From Cereibacter johrii (GTDB lineage Bacteria > Pseudomonadota > Alphaproteobacteria > Rhodobacterales > Rhodobacteraceae), in the NCBI RefSeq assembly GCF_001720585.1, contig NZ_MABH01000143.1, forward strand, positions 1 through 34,041: DNA of 34,041 nt, read 5' to 3'. The notes under the pieces were generated by a model. That model did not search any database. It worked only from the letters and a program-made list of their open reading frames with translations, and was not told the DNA's origin. The position numbers and the translations under genes are program-made. How positions within the stretch are numbered: position 1 is the stretch's first letter; each line of letters opens with the position of its first letter. Positions 1-8,756 of this stretch are shown here, piece by piece.

Positions 1-550
1 CCATGCCTGCGCAGCCCAGCACCGCCGCCGTCACCCCGTCCTCGGCCTCGGCGACCGCGATCTCGGCGGCAAGCCGCGCGAGCGTCGGGGGCGCCGCCGC
101 CTCGACCTCGAGCACCGCGAGGCCTGAGGCACGGACCCGCCCGCACTGCCCCATGAGCCCGTAGCCGCGCAGGTTCTCCTCGATCACCGGCACCGACACG
201 GGCAGGGTCGTCACGACCGAGAAGCGATGGCCCAGAAGGGCCGCCAGATGGAAGGCCGCCTGCCCGATCCCGAGGACCGGGCACGAGGCCGCGGCGCGCA
301 CCTCCGCAAGCCCGGTGTCGTCGAAACAGGCCAGCACGATGGCCTCGGCGCCTGCGGCGCGGGCCTCGGGCAGAAGCCGCAGGATCCCCGCCACCGCCGC
401 CGCGCCGTCCTCGGGGCCCTGGATCGCGGGCGGACCTTCGTCGTTGGTCCAGCCCAGGATCTCGTGCCCCGGGGCAGCCGCCCGCGCGGCCTCGACCACG
501 GCCTCGGTCATCGTGGCGCTGGAATTGGGATTGATGTAGAGAAGCCGCAC
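1..550 (-). CDS. Asp/Glu/hydantoin racemase family protein (3' end beyond window)
   Basis: The product begins MRLLYINPNSSATM and shows 183 residues before the window ends. Two cysteines typical of the Asp/Glu/hydantoin racemase fold are present: one near residue 75 in LACFDDTG and one at residue 180 in LGCAGM. This spacing closely matches the two catalytic Cys of hydantoin racemases (HyuE type), which racemise by a two-base mechanism. The start is a GTG directly abutting the TGA of the upstream permease (TGAGTG), so translation is probably coupled. As last visible gene of the ABC-importer operon it may process an imported amino-acid or hydantoin-like compound; the substrate is not evident. 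The C-terminus is not visible. Confidence 0.85.
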   Translation of the reverse strand, partial: MRLLYINPNSSATMTEAVVEAARAAAPGHEILGWTNDEGPPAIQGPEDGAAAVAGILRLLPEARAAGAEAIVLACFDDTGLAEVRAAASCPVLGIGQAAFHLAALLGHRFSVVTTLPVSVPVIEENLRGYGLMGQCGRVRASGLAVLEVEAAAPPTLARLAAEIAVAEAEDGVTAAVLGCAGM

Positions 551-1387
551 TCAAACCCCCTTGCCCGCGTCCGATCCGGCCCGCGCCCGCCTGCGCCCGA
601 GCGCCCAGACCGTGACGAGGAACAGCCCGATCACCGCGAAGGAGAAGACCGTGGTCAGCGTGCCGAGCGCGAAGATCACCGGCGTCGTGACATTGGTGGT
701 CATGCCGTAGATCTCGAGCGGCAGCGTGTTGTGGCTGCCCGCGGTCAGCAGCGTCCGGGCGAACTCGTCGTAGGAGAGCGTGAAGCCGAACAGGGCCACC
801 CCGATCAGCGAGGGCGCGATGATCGGCAGCACCACATGGCGGATCGTCTGCCAGGCGCTGGCCCCCTGATCGCGCGCAGCCTCTTCGTAGGCGGGATTGA
901 AGCGGTTGAAGACGGCGAACATGATGAGAAGGCCGAAGGGCAGCGTCCAGGTGAGCTGCGCGCCGAAGCCCGAGCTGGCCCAATGCACCGGCAGGCCCGC
1001 CTGCGAGAAGATGAGCCCCACCCCGAGCGAGACGAGGATCGAGGGGATCACGAGGCTCGCCACCACGAGCTGGAACAGGAGGGCCGAGCCTGCGAACCTC
1101 TTGCGGAAGGCCAGCCCCCCCATCACCGAGACAGTGACGGTCGTGGCCATCACGAGAAGACCCAGCACGAGCGAGCGGCCGAAGGCGCCCCAGATGTCGC
1201 CCACCGCCTGCTCCTGGAAGAGATCGCGGAACCAGTGCAGCGAGACGCCGCGCATGGGAAAGGTGAGCCCGCCCTCGGGGCCCTGGAACGAGAGGATCGC
1301 GATGGTGATCGTGGGCCCGTAGAGGAACAGGAGGAACAGGCCGAAGACGGCGGCGAGGATGTAGAACGAGCGCGGACGCGGCTCCAT
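551..1387 (-). CDS. ABC transporter permease, PotC-like (polyamine/opine type)
   Basis: This 278-residue integral inner-membrane protein has about six hydrophobic segments, the first at residues 10-32 (ILAAVFGLFLLFLYGP). An EAA loop lies near residues 170-190 (YEEAARDQGASAWQTI), where the ATPase docks. It belongs to the binding-protein-dependent permease family (BPD_transp_1), PotC/YdcV-like. Its ATG comes one base after the stop of the first permease, so the two form a coupled heterodimer. The neighbouring ATPase and periplasmic protein complete the importer. A polyamine, opine or similar cationic substrate is suggested by family resemblance only. Confidence 0.9.
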   Translation of the reverse strand: MEPRPRSFYILAAVFGLFLLFLYGPTITIAILSFQGPEGGLTFPMRGVSLHWFRDLFQEQAVGDIWGAFGRSLVLGLLVMATTVTVSVMGGLAFRKRFAGSALLFQLVVASLVIPSILVSLGVGLIFSQAGLPVHWASSGFGAQLTWTLPFGLLIMFAVFNRFNPAYEEAARDQGASAWQTIRHVVLPIIAPSLIGVALFGFTLSYDEFARTLLTAGSHNTLPLEIYGMTTNVTTPVIFALGTLTTVFSFAVIGLFLVTVWALGRRRARAGSDAGKGV

Positions 1388-1388
1388 C

Positions 1389-2252
1389 TCAGAGCTCCTT
1401 CCGGATGTCGACGAGGCGCAGCAGGATGCCGATGGTGAGAAGGACGGTCGCGAGCAGCACCACCGCCGTGGCCGAGGCCGAGGGATATTGCAGCAGCGCG
1501 ATATCGTTCGAGATCAGCCGGCCCACATTCGCCGCCTGCGAGCCCGACATGAAGCGCACGGTGATGAAGTCGCCCATCACGAGGGTGATGACGAAGATCG
1601 AGCCGATCATGATGCCGGGCCTCGTCAGGGGCAGGATCACGTTCCAGAGCGTCTGAAAGCCCGAGGCCCCGGCGTCGCTCGCGGCCTCGAGGAGGCTCCG
1701 ATCGATCCGCATCATGGTGTTGAAGATCGGCACCACCATGAAGAGCGTGTAGAGATGGACGAAGGCCAGGATCACCGAGAAGTCCGAGAAGAGCAGCCAC
1801 TCCAGCGGCTCGTCGATCACCCCCAAGGAGATCAGGGTCGAATTGGCGATGCCGTTGCGGCCGAGAAACGGGATCCACGAGATCATGCGGATGATGTTCG
1901 AGGTCCAGAAAGGGATGGTGCAGAGCAGGAACAGCGCCGTCTGCCATGTCTGGCTGCGGACATGGAAGGCGAGGAAATAGGCCACGGTGAAGCCCAGCAC
2001 CAGCGTCACCGCCCAGGTGATCGCGGCATATTTGAAGGTGTTGAGGAACACCCGATAGGTGACCTCCGAGCCGAACAGGAACGCGTAATTCTCCCAGGAG
2101 AAGGCCGGGACGATCGAGAAATCGGTGGCCGTCCAGAAGCTCACGATCACGATCATCACGATCGGCAGGACGAGGAAGGCCGCCAGCACCAGCGTCAGCG
2201 GCGCGGCCAGAAGCCAGCCCGTCACGTTCGGCGATTTCAGAATGCGCTCCAT
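1389..2252 (-). CDS. ABC transporter permease, PotB-like
   Basis: This is a 287-residue membrane protein with an N-terminal transmembrane helix (WLLAAPLTLVLAAFLVLP) and five further hydrophobic stretches. The EAA motif reads SLLEAASDAGASGFQT and is followed by the usual Pro. It is PotB/YdcU-like and pairs with the next permease, which starts one base after its stop. The start is supported by a strong Shine-Dalgarno (CGGAGGAAAG) directly before the ATG. It follows the binding-protein gene after a 243-base gap holding a stem-loop, a common arrangement in which the binding protein is expressed above the permeases. Confidence 0.9.
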   Translation of the reverse strand: MERILKSPNVTGWLLAAPLTLVLAAFLVLPIVMIVIVSFWTATDFSIVPAFSWENYAFLFGSEVTYRVFLNTFKYAAITWAVTLVLGFTVAYFLAFHVRSQTWQTALFLLCTIPFWTSNIIRMISWIPFLGRNGIANSTLISLGVIDEPLEWLLFSDFSVILAFVHLYTLFMVVPIFNTMMRIDRSLLEAASDAGASGFQTLWNVILPLTRPGIMIGSIFVITLVMGDFITVRFMSGSQAANVGRLISNDIALLQYPSASATAVVLLATVLLTIGILLRLVDIRKEL

Positions 2253-2459
2253 CTTTCCTCCGGGAGGCGGGCGGCCCTTCCCCTCATGGGAAAGGCCAAG
2301 GGCCGGTGGCCCGGCGAAACCTGCGCGGCCGATACAGGCGGGCTCACACCCGCTGACGGATGATCTCTGCCGGCAGGATCACAGCCAAGACCCTTATGGT
2401 TCAGCTATTTGTGACACTATCTTCATGCATGACGTGAAGCGCCACAGTCGCACCGATTC

Positions 2460-2487
2460 AGGCTCGGGCGGCACATCGCCCGAGCCT
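2460..2487 (-). terminator. Stem-loop between binding-protein and permease genes
   Basis: A perfect 11-bp stem (AGGCTCGGGCG / CGCCCGAGCCT) with a 6-base loop lies 8 bases downstream of the binding-protein stop codon. No T-run follows on the minus strand. It is therefore more likely a partial terminator or a 3'-end stabiliser giving higher expression of the binding protein than a full intrinsic terminator. Confidence 0.6.
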
Positions 2488-2495
2488 GGCCCGGA

Positions 2496-3761
2496 TCAGG
2501 CCGCGATGAACTCGTTCCACTTGCGGACCATGTACTGGTTCTCGTCCATCACCGAGTTCCAGCAGGCGACGCGGCCCATGCGCTCCTCGAACGAGCCGCC
2601 GTCGCGCACCTCGCCCGCCTGCGCCATGGCCTGACCCTGCGGGTTGGTGATCGTGTCGGCGGCGGGCTTGCCCTCGAACCAGTAGCCCCATTCGTTCTCG
2701 GACATGAACTCTTTCGAGGTCTCCGGCACGGCGGAATAGTAGCCCTGCCGCATGAGGAAGCCGCCGACCCAGCCCGAGAGATACCAGTTGATATATTCGT
2801 AGGCCGCCTCCAGCGCGAGCCCGTCGAGCCGCGCCGACAGGCCGATGCCGCCGCCCCACGAGCGATAGCCCTCCTTGAGCGGCTGGTAGACGCAGGGAAT
2901 GCCGCGCGACTTCACCGCCGTGATGGCCGGCGACCACATGGACTGGATCACCACCTCGCCCGAGGCCATCAGGTTCACGCTCTCGTCGAAGGTCTTCCAG
3001 AAGGCGCGGAACTGGCCCGCCTTCTTGGCCTCGGTGAAGATCGCCATGGTCCTGTCGATCTCCCCGCGGGTCATGTTGCCCTTGTCGCCGTAGGTGATCT
3101 CGCCCATGGCCTCGCAGACCATGGCCGCATCCATGATGCCGATCGAGGAGATGTCGAGGATCGAGGCCTTGCCCTTGAACTCGGGGTTCAGAAGCTCGGT
3201 CCAGCTTTCGATCGGGCGGCCGATCAGGTCGGGGCGGATGCCCAGCGTATCGGCGTTGTAGATCGTGGGGATGAGCGTCATCCAGCCCGACTCTTCCTGC
3301 ACGAAATCCTTGCCGCCGGGGCCGGAGGTGAAGCCCACGGTATGCGGCGCGGTGCCTTGGGCGACGGTGCTTTCGGGCGTGAGCTTGCCCGAGCGGAAGA
3401 TGCCCACGATCTTGTCGTAATTCTTGATCTTCGACGTATCCATCGCCTGCAGGTTGCCGGTCGGCCAGACCTTCTTGCAGATCCAGTATTCGATGTCGGC
3501 GATGTCGAAACTGTCGGGCTGGGTCGCGGCGCGCTGGGTCACCGCGTCGCTGTCGAGCGCGGTCATGGTGAGGGTGAAGCCCAGATCCTCCTTCACCTTC
3601 TGCGCCACCTCGTTGAGGTTCGACACGCCGGTGCCGAACTGGCGCAGCGTGATGTCCTTGATGTCCTGCGCCCAGATCATCGGCGCGGGGAAGGCCGAGG
3701 CCAGGCCCGCGGCCGCCGCGCCCTTGAGCAGCGTCCGGCGGCTGTAATGGTTCTTCTTCAT
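2496..3761 (-). CDS. Periplasmic substrate-binding protein of ABC importer (Tat-exported)
   Basis: This 421-residue protein starts with a twin-arginine signal (YSRRTLLKG at residues 6-14, hydrophobic core AAAAGLASAF, cleavage probably after MIWAQ). It resembles the PotD/family-1 extracellular solute-binding proteins. Recognisable stretches are WTELLNPEFKGKASILD, typical of polyamine and iron binders, and the C-terminal domain containing AYEYINWYLSG. It would capture the ligand in the periplasm and deliver it to the permease pair encoded downstream. Tat export is unusual for this family in enterobacteria but common in alphaproteobacteria. The ligand cannot be told from sequence; polyamine or a related amine is the family-based guess. 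Confidence 0.88.
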   Translation of the reverse strand: MKKNHYSRRTLLKGAAAAGLASAFPAPMIWAQDIKDITLRQFGTGVSNLNEVAQKVKEDLGFTLTMTALDSDAVTQRAATQPDSFDIADIEYWICKKVWPTGNLQAMDTSKIKNYDKIVGIFRSGKLTPESTVAQGTAPHTVGFTSGPGGKDFVQEESGWMTLIPTIYNADTLGIRPDLIGRPIESWTELLNPEFKGKASILDISSIGIMDAAMVCEAMGEITYGDKGNMTRGEIDRTMAIFTEAKKAGQFRAFWKTFDESVNLMASGEVVIQSMWSPAITAVKSRGIPCVYQPLKEGYRSWGGGIGLSARLDGLALEAAYEYINWYLSGWVGGFLMRQGYYSAVPETSKEFMSENEWGYWFEGKPAADTITNPQGQAMAQAGEVRDGGSFEERMGRVACWNSVMDENQYMVRKWNEFIAA

Positions 3762-3786
3762 GGGATCATCCCTCTGTTGGACTGGA

Positions 3787-4764
<978 letters not shown>

Positions 4765-4901
4765 GGCATCCCCGTCGCTGCTGTCCCGAGGCTGACGCGG
4801 CCGGCTTGCTTGCGGCAATCCCGCGCCGCGCCGCGGGAGGCGGGAAACTGCGCCTGCCCAAAATTCAGGCGATCCGCACCGGGTGGCGACATGATCCGAT
4901 G

Positions 4902-4921
4902 CAGGATTGTATACATGCCTG
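4902..4921. promoter_or_regulatory. Palindromic operator candidate, GntR/FadR type
   Basis: CAGG-AT-TGTATACA-TG-CCTG is an imperfect 20-base palindrome: an 8-bp perfect core, a 2-base mismatch on each side, then 4 more paired bases. It lies between the divergent importer ATPase and the GntR gene, 55 bases before the latter. GTATAC-centred palindromes are typical operators of FadR-subfamily regulators. Autoregulation and control of the importer are inferred. Confidence 0.6.
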
Positions 4922-4975
4922 TCCTATCGCGGCGCGCCTCTTGCTCTCGGCGCGGCCCGGGGCAAGGACTGGGCC

Positions 4976-5689
4976 ATGGAGATGCGAGGCAGCATGACAG
5001 AGGACGCGGCGGCGCTTTCGGGCGGGGGCAACGACACGGTGGCGGGCCGCCTTGCGCTGGCGATCCACGAGCACCGGATCCAGCCGGGCACGAAACTCGC
5101 GGAAGACGAGCTGGGCGAGATCTTCGGGGTGAGCCGGACGCTGGTGCGTGCGGCGCTCCAGCAGCTCTCGCACGAGCGGCTGGTGACGCTCCGGCGCAAC
5201 CGCGGTGCCTTCGTGGCCCAGCCCTCGGTGCGCGAGGCGCGCGAGGTGTTCGAGGCCCGCAACCTGCTCGAGCCGCGCACCGCGCGCTCGGCCGCGGCGC
5301 GGGCAACGGCGGCCGACATCGCCCGGCTGCAGCGTCATATCGACGAGGAACATGCCGCGCTCGACGCGGGCGATCCGGGGCGCGCGCTGCGCCTCTCGGG
5401 CCAGTTCCACATCGAGGTCGCGGTCATCGCCGATCAGGACACGATCCGCGACTTCGTGGCCCAGCTCGTCGCCCGCTCCTCGCTCATCATCGCGCTCTAC
5501 TGGCAGCGCCGCACCGCGCTCTGCGAGAGCCATGCCCATCACGCGCTCCTGCGGGCGCTGGCCGACGGAGACGGGGCCCGCGCCGAGGAGATGATGAAGG
5601 GCCACCTCCTGGATCTCGTCTCATCGCTCGACCTGCGCAATCCCGCGCCGCCCGCCCGGTCGCTCCGCGAAGCGCTCGACCGGATCTGA
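4976..5689 (+). CDS. GntR-family transcriptional regulator, FadR/FCD subfamily
   Basis: The 237-residue protein has an N-terminal winged helix (roughly residues 18-85). Its recognition region is ELGEIFGVSRTLVRAALQQLSHERLV, given here as the two parts ELGEIFGVSRT and LVRAALQQL. A helical FCD ligand domain follows, with the expected metal-binding His residues in QFHIEVA, CESHAHHALL and MKGHLLDL. It probably senses a small carboxylate or amino-acid-like ligand and represses the divergent ABC importer/racemase operon. The start at 4976 has AAGGA seven bases upstream; a start at 4994 is possible. An upstream in-frame ATG at 4913 lies inside the operator palindrome and is unlikely. Confidence 0.85.
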   Translation: MEMRGSMTEDAAALSGGGNDTVAGRLALAIHEHRIQPGTKLAEDELGEIFGVSRTLVRAALQQLSHERLVTLRRNRGAFVAQPSVREAREVFEARNLLEPRTARSAAARATAADIARLQRHIDEEHAALDAGDPGRALRLSGQFHIEVAVIADQDTIRDFVAQLVARSSLIIALYWQRRTALCESHAHHALLRALADGDGARAEEMMKGHLLDLVSSLDLRNPAPPARSLREALDRI

Positions 5690-5690
5690 C

Positions 5691-5780
5691 CCGCCCTGCG
5701 GCACATGCGCCCGCCCCGTGCCGCCCTGCGGCACATGTGCCCGTCCTGTGCCGCCCTGCGGCACATGCGCCCGCCTCCTC
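5691..5780. repeat. Three tandem 30-bp hairpin repeats
   Basis: Units at 5691-5720, 5721-5750 and 5751-5780 share the core CCGCCCTGCGGCACATG and differ at a few positions in the second half. Units 2 and 3 each give a perfect 7-bp hairpin, GTGCCGC-CCT-GCGGCAC. The array starts directly after the gntR stop codon and ends just before the promoter region of the Rrf2 gene. It may act as a terminator or mRNA stabiliser. There are no spacers, so this is not CRISPR. Confidence 0.85.
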
Positions 5781-5794
5781 ACTCATTCCGTTTT

Positions 5795-5808
5795 TTGATT
5801 GCGATCAA
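5795..5808. promoter_or_regulatory. FNR/FnrL box
   Basis: TTGAT-TGCG-ATCAA is a perfect match to the FNR consensus TTGAT-N4-ATCAA. It lies 57 bases upstream of the NsrR-like start codon, consistent with oxygen-responsive activation or repression of that gene by the Rhodobacter FNR homologue FnrL. Confidence 0.75.
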
Positions 5809-5864
5809 GGACGTTTCCGGCTTGCCTGCCCAAAAGGGGCATCCAGTTTCCCCCGGAGTGCAAG

Positions 5865-6302
5865 ATGCGATTGACCAAGTTCAGCGACTATGCCCTGCGC
5901 GTCCTGCTCTATGCGGCGAGCATCGAGGACGGCCGGCTTGTGACCATCGGCGAGACCGCCTCGATCTACGGCATCTCGCAGGGGCACCTGAAGAAGGTGG
6001 TGATGAACCTCATCCATGCAGGCTTCCTGCAGGGCACGCGCGGGCGCACCGGCGGCTTCCGCCTCGCCCGCCCGGCAAGCGAGATCCGGCTGGGCGAGGT
6101 GCTGCGCGCCACCGAGACCGATTTCGCGCTGGTCGAATGTTTCCAGCAGGGCAACGCCTGCTGCATCAGCCGCCCCTGCCGCCTGCCGCCGATTCTCGCC
6201 AAGGCGGTCTCGTCCTTCATGGACACGCTCGACGAATTCACCATCGCCGACGTGATGATGGCGCCGACCCAGTTCGGGCTCGAGGAACCGCTCGAGGCCT
6301 AG
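5865..6302 (+). CDS. Rrf2-family Fe-S regulator, NsrR-like
   Basis: This 145-residue winged-helix protein begins MRLTKFSDYALRVLLYAA, the typical Rrf2 N-terminus. A recognition helix lies around ISQGHLKKVVMNL (about 45-58). Three cluster cysteines are spaced C-X6-C-X5-C in ECFQQGNACCISRPC, with an additional adjacent Cys. This pattern fits NsrR, whose Fe-S cluster senses nitric oxide and which represses NO-detoxification genes. IscR is less likely because its Cys spacing is shorter. The start has CGGAG seven bases upstream. An FNR box precedes it. Its stop overlaps that of the convergent rarD-like gene in the tetranucleotide CTAG. Its targets are not next to it. Confidence 0.82.
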   Translation: MRLTKFSDYALRVLLYAASIEDGRLVTIGETASIYGISQGHLKKVVMNLIHAGFLQGTRGRTGGFRLARPASEIRLGEVLRATETDFALVECFQQGNACCISRPCRLPPILAKAVSSFMDTLDEFTIADVMMAPTQFGLEEPLEA

Positions 6303-7198
6303 CGCCGGGGGGCGCGCACCAGCGCCACCGTGAAGATCACCAGCGCCACCCAGATCATCGGGAAGGCAATGGCCTCGGCCCGGCCGAAGGGCTCGCCGAA
6401 GACGAAGACCGCCGTCAGGAAGATCAGGGTCGGCGCCACATATTGCAGGAAGCCGATGGTCGAGAGCTTCAGGAGCTTCGCGCCGTTGGCGTAGAGCATC
6501 AGCGGCACCGCCGTGACGACGCCCGTGCCGAGGAGAAGCGCCTGATCGGCGAGGCTTCCGTGCAGGAAATGCCCCTGCCCCGACCCTTCCACCCAGATCA
6601 GCACGCCGAGCGCCGGCGGAAGCAGAAGCAGCACCTCGAGCAGGAACCCCTGGTTCGGCCCGAGCGGCAGCGACTTCTTGAGGTAAGCGTAGCAGCCCCA
6701 GGTCAGCATCAGCGAGATGGCCACGATGGGCAGCCGCCCCGCCTCGACGGTCAGCACGATGACCGCCGCCACCGCAAGCACGATCGCCACCAGCTGCAGC
6801 CGGTTCAGCCGCTCGCCCAGCAGCACCGCGCCGAGAAAGACGCTGAAGAGCGGGTTGATGTAATAGCCGAGCGCCGTGTCGAGCGCGTGCCCCGCGCCGA
6901 TGGCCCAGACATAGATCCCCCAGTTGACCGAGATGAGCGCGGCCGTCGCCGCCGCCATCAGGAGCATCCGCGGCGAGCGCAGCGCCGCGCGCAGATCCTG
7001 CGTCCGCCCGAGCGCGACAAGGACGGCAAGCGCCACCGGCACCGACCAGATCACCCGGTGCGCCACCACCTCGTAGGCGGGGATATGGGACAGCGCCTTC
7101 ATGTAGACCGGCAGGAAGCCCCAGATCAGATAGGCCGACAGGGCAAAGGCCATGCCGCGCGGGCTGTCTTCGTTGCGGGGAAGGGTTGCATCGGCCAT
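6299..7198 (-). CDS. rarD: RarD-type EamA/DMT-superfamily transporter
   Basis: The 299-residue protein has ten predicted transmembrane helices in two EamA halves, beginning GMAFALSAYLIWGFLPVYMK. This N-terminal motif and the length match the RarD (chloramphenicol-sensitivity) branch, inner-membrane permeases of unproven substrate, possibly amino acids or metabolites. The start at 7198 has GAGGA eight bases upstream; an upstream extension would add 26 unconserved residues. It is convergent with the NsrR-like gene, the two stop codons overlapping by two bases. The C-terminus VTVALVRAPRR is short and basic. Confidence 0.85.
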   Translation of the reverse strand: MADATLPRNEDSPRGMAFALSAYLIWGFLPVYMKALSHIPAYEVVAHRVIWSVPVALAVLVALGRTQDLRAALRSPRMLLMAAATAALISVNWGIYVWAIGAGHALDTALGYYINPLFSVFLGAVLLGERLNRLQLVAIVLAVAAVIVLTVEAGRLPIVAISLMLTWGCYAYLKKSLPLGPNQGFLLEVLLLLPPALGVLIWVEGSGQGHFLHGSLADQALLLGTGVVTAVPLMLYANGAKLLKLSTIGFLQYVAPTLIFLTAVFVFGEPFGRAEAIAFPMIWVALVIFTVALVRAPRR

Positions 7199-7405
7199 CG
7201 GATCATCCTCGGAGAATCCGTCCGCCTTACAGGAGCCCGCGGCCGGGCGCCAATCCCTTCTCGTGCGGTCTCCCATCGCGTTTGGTGATGGATCGCCGCG
7301 CGTCCGCGCGCCGCAGGAGCGCTATGGGCCTGCGCGGCCCGTCTCGGCGCCCCGTGCGGGAGGCGCGGGCACCCGTCGCACGGCCCAAAGCCGACTGAAA
7401 ACGTC

Positions 7406-7417
7406 AATCATATGATT
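7406..7417. promoter_or_regulatory. AT-rich 12-bp palindrome in the rarD-bfr intergenic region
   Basis: AATCATATGATT is a perfect palindrome in the only AT-rich patch (about 7398-7440) of the 506-base gap 7199-7704. It could be an operator or promoter site for the downstream bacterioferritin or the divergent rarD-like gene. It does not match a canonical Fur or Irr box. The remaining gap is GC-rich with no convincing gene. Confidence 0.4.
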
Positions 7418-7704
7418 TTCATGGAAAATATTGCATTCCCTCGCACCGCCGCCCATCATGATCCGCGGCGCCTGCGACTCGGCTGGCGCCGACGGGTCAG
7501 GGGCGGGGCGACGGCCGGGCCGTTCCGGGGAACGGGCGCAGGTGCCCTCCGCCGCTGACAGGACATGCGGACGGGCCCCGGGGCCCCCGCCGAACGTATC
7601 ACGGGCGGGCAGCCGCCCGCCGCGCCGGCCCGGCTCCTGCCGCCTGCCCCTCCGGGCATGGGCAGGGGTGCGGGGCTGGTCGAAGGCGACAGGAAAGGAC
7701 GGAC

Positions 7705-8202
7705 ATGAAGGGCGACGAGAAGGTTATCGACTATCTCAACAAGGCGCTGCGGTCGGAGTTGACAGCCGTCAGCCAGTACTGGCTGCACTACCGCCTGCAG
7801 GAGGACTGGGGCTTCGGCGCGATCGCCGACAAGTCCCGCGCCGAGAGCATCGAGGAGATGCACCACGCCGACCGGCTGATCGCCCGGATCATCTTCCTCG
7901 AAGGGCATCCGAACCTGCAGGCGCTCGACCCGCTGCGGATCGGCCAGACCCTCAAGGAGACGCTCGAAGCCGACCTCGCCGCCGAGCATGACGCGCGCAC
8001 CCTCTATATCGAGGCGCGCGACCATTGTGAGAGCGTGCGCGACTATGTCTCGAAGGACCTGTTCGAGTCGCTGATCGCGGACGAAGAGGGGCACATCGAC
8101 TTCCTCGAGACGCAGCTCGAGCTGATGGAGAGCATCGGTGTCCAGAATTACGGGATGCTCAACGCGAAATCGGCCGACAAGGCCGAGAGCGGCGACCACT
8201 GA
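7705..8202 (+). CDS. bfr: Bacterioferritin (haem-containing)
   Basis: The 165-residue protein has every expected site. The di-iron ferroxidase ligands are Glu18, Glu51, His54, Glu94, Glu127 and His130; the haem ligand at the subunit interface is Met52. It would assemble as a 24-mer cytoplasmic cage that oxidises Fe(II) and stores it as a ferric mineral. The start is supported by AGGAAAGGA upstream. The C-terminal tail ([13 protein letters not shown]) is slightly longer than usual. No bacterioferritin-associated ferredoxin (bfd) gene lies beside it. A strong hairpin at 8210-8240 ends the unit, so it is probably monocistronic. Confidence 0.96.
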   Translation: MKGDEKVIDYLNKALRSELTAVSQYWLHYRLQEDWGFGAIADKSRAESIEEMHHADRLIARIIFLEGHPNLQALDPLRIGQTLKETLEADLAAEHDARTLYIEARDHCESVRDYVSKDLFESLIADEEGHIDFLETQLELMESIGVQNYGMLNAKSADKAESGDH

Positions 8203-8209
8203 CAGACGG

Positions 8210-8240
8210 CCGGCCGCCGCAGGAGAGACGCGGCGGCCGG
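8210..8240 (+). terminator. Terminator hairpin after bfr
   Basis: A perfect 11-bp stem, CCGGCCGCCGC / GCGGCGGCCGG, with a 9-base loop starts 8 bases after the bfr stop. No clear T-run follows, as is common in GC-rich genomes. Confidence 0.7.
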
Positions 8241-8756
8241 AAGCCCCCGCCGCCGGACCATCCGGCGCCGCGGGGCCGAGATCGCAGGGCCGGACCAGGG
8301 TCTCGGCCCGCCCTCGCGGCGGCGATCCGATGGCACGGCCGGGCCTTGCCTCGAAACGGTCAGGCGCCGGTAAAGGCACCCCGGGGCACTGGGTAGGCCG
8401 CGCGGCCGAGACTCCCACTCCTCCGGACCCGATCCCCTGTCACGGAGCCCCACGCGGCGTTTCCGCGCGCCCCGAGGCATCTGCTGCCCGAAAAGCAGGC
8501 ATCTGCTTCGTCCCGACCCGCGGCGTCCTATCCCTTTCGGCCACTCCCTCCTCGCGTCGCTTGCCGAAGCGCGGCCGCGGGAGCACTGTCCCAAGCGTAT
8601 CGCAGGACCGCGGACGCGCGGGACGGCACGAGGGAGACTGACGACCTAGCCGGCCCGCGGGACGTTTCGCCCCGAGCGTCGGATCCGGGGTGCGTGCCTC
8701 CACCGCCGCCCTGACGCGTGCCGCCGGATGACCCTGCCCCAAGGGTTCTTTCAGGC
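8241..8756. other. Gene-free stretch between bfr and glycosyltransferase
   Basis: About 515 bases with no reading frame that looks like protein on either strand: translations are Arg/Pro/Gly-rich and low in hydrophobic periodicity. Beyond the bfr terminator and the ribosome-binding region of the next gene I see no clear promoter, RNA or repeat. Confidence 0.5.

Noticed and set aside
5691-5780. Could the three 30-bp repeats be a CRISPR array?
   Set aside because: The repeats are directly adjacent with no unique spacers, and no cas genes are present.
8241-8756. Long frames on both strands in the bfr-glycosyltransferase gap
   Set aside because: Translations are Arg/Pro/Ser-rich with no hydrophobic pattern or initiation signal, as expected from GC-rich non-coding DNA.
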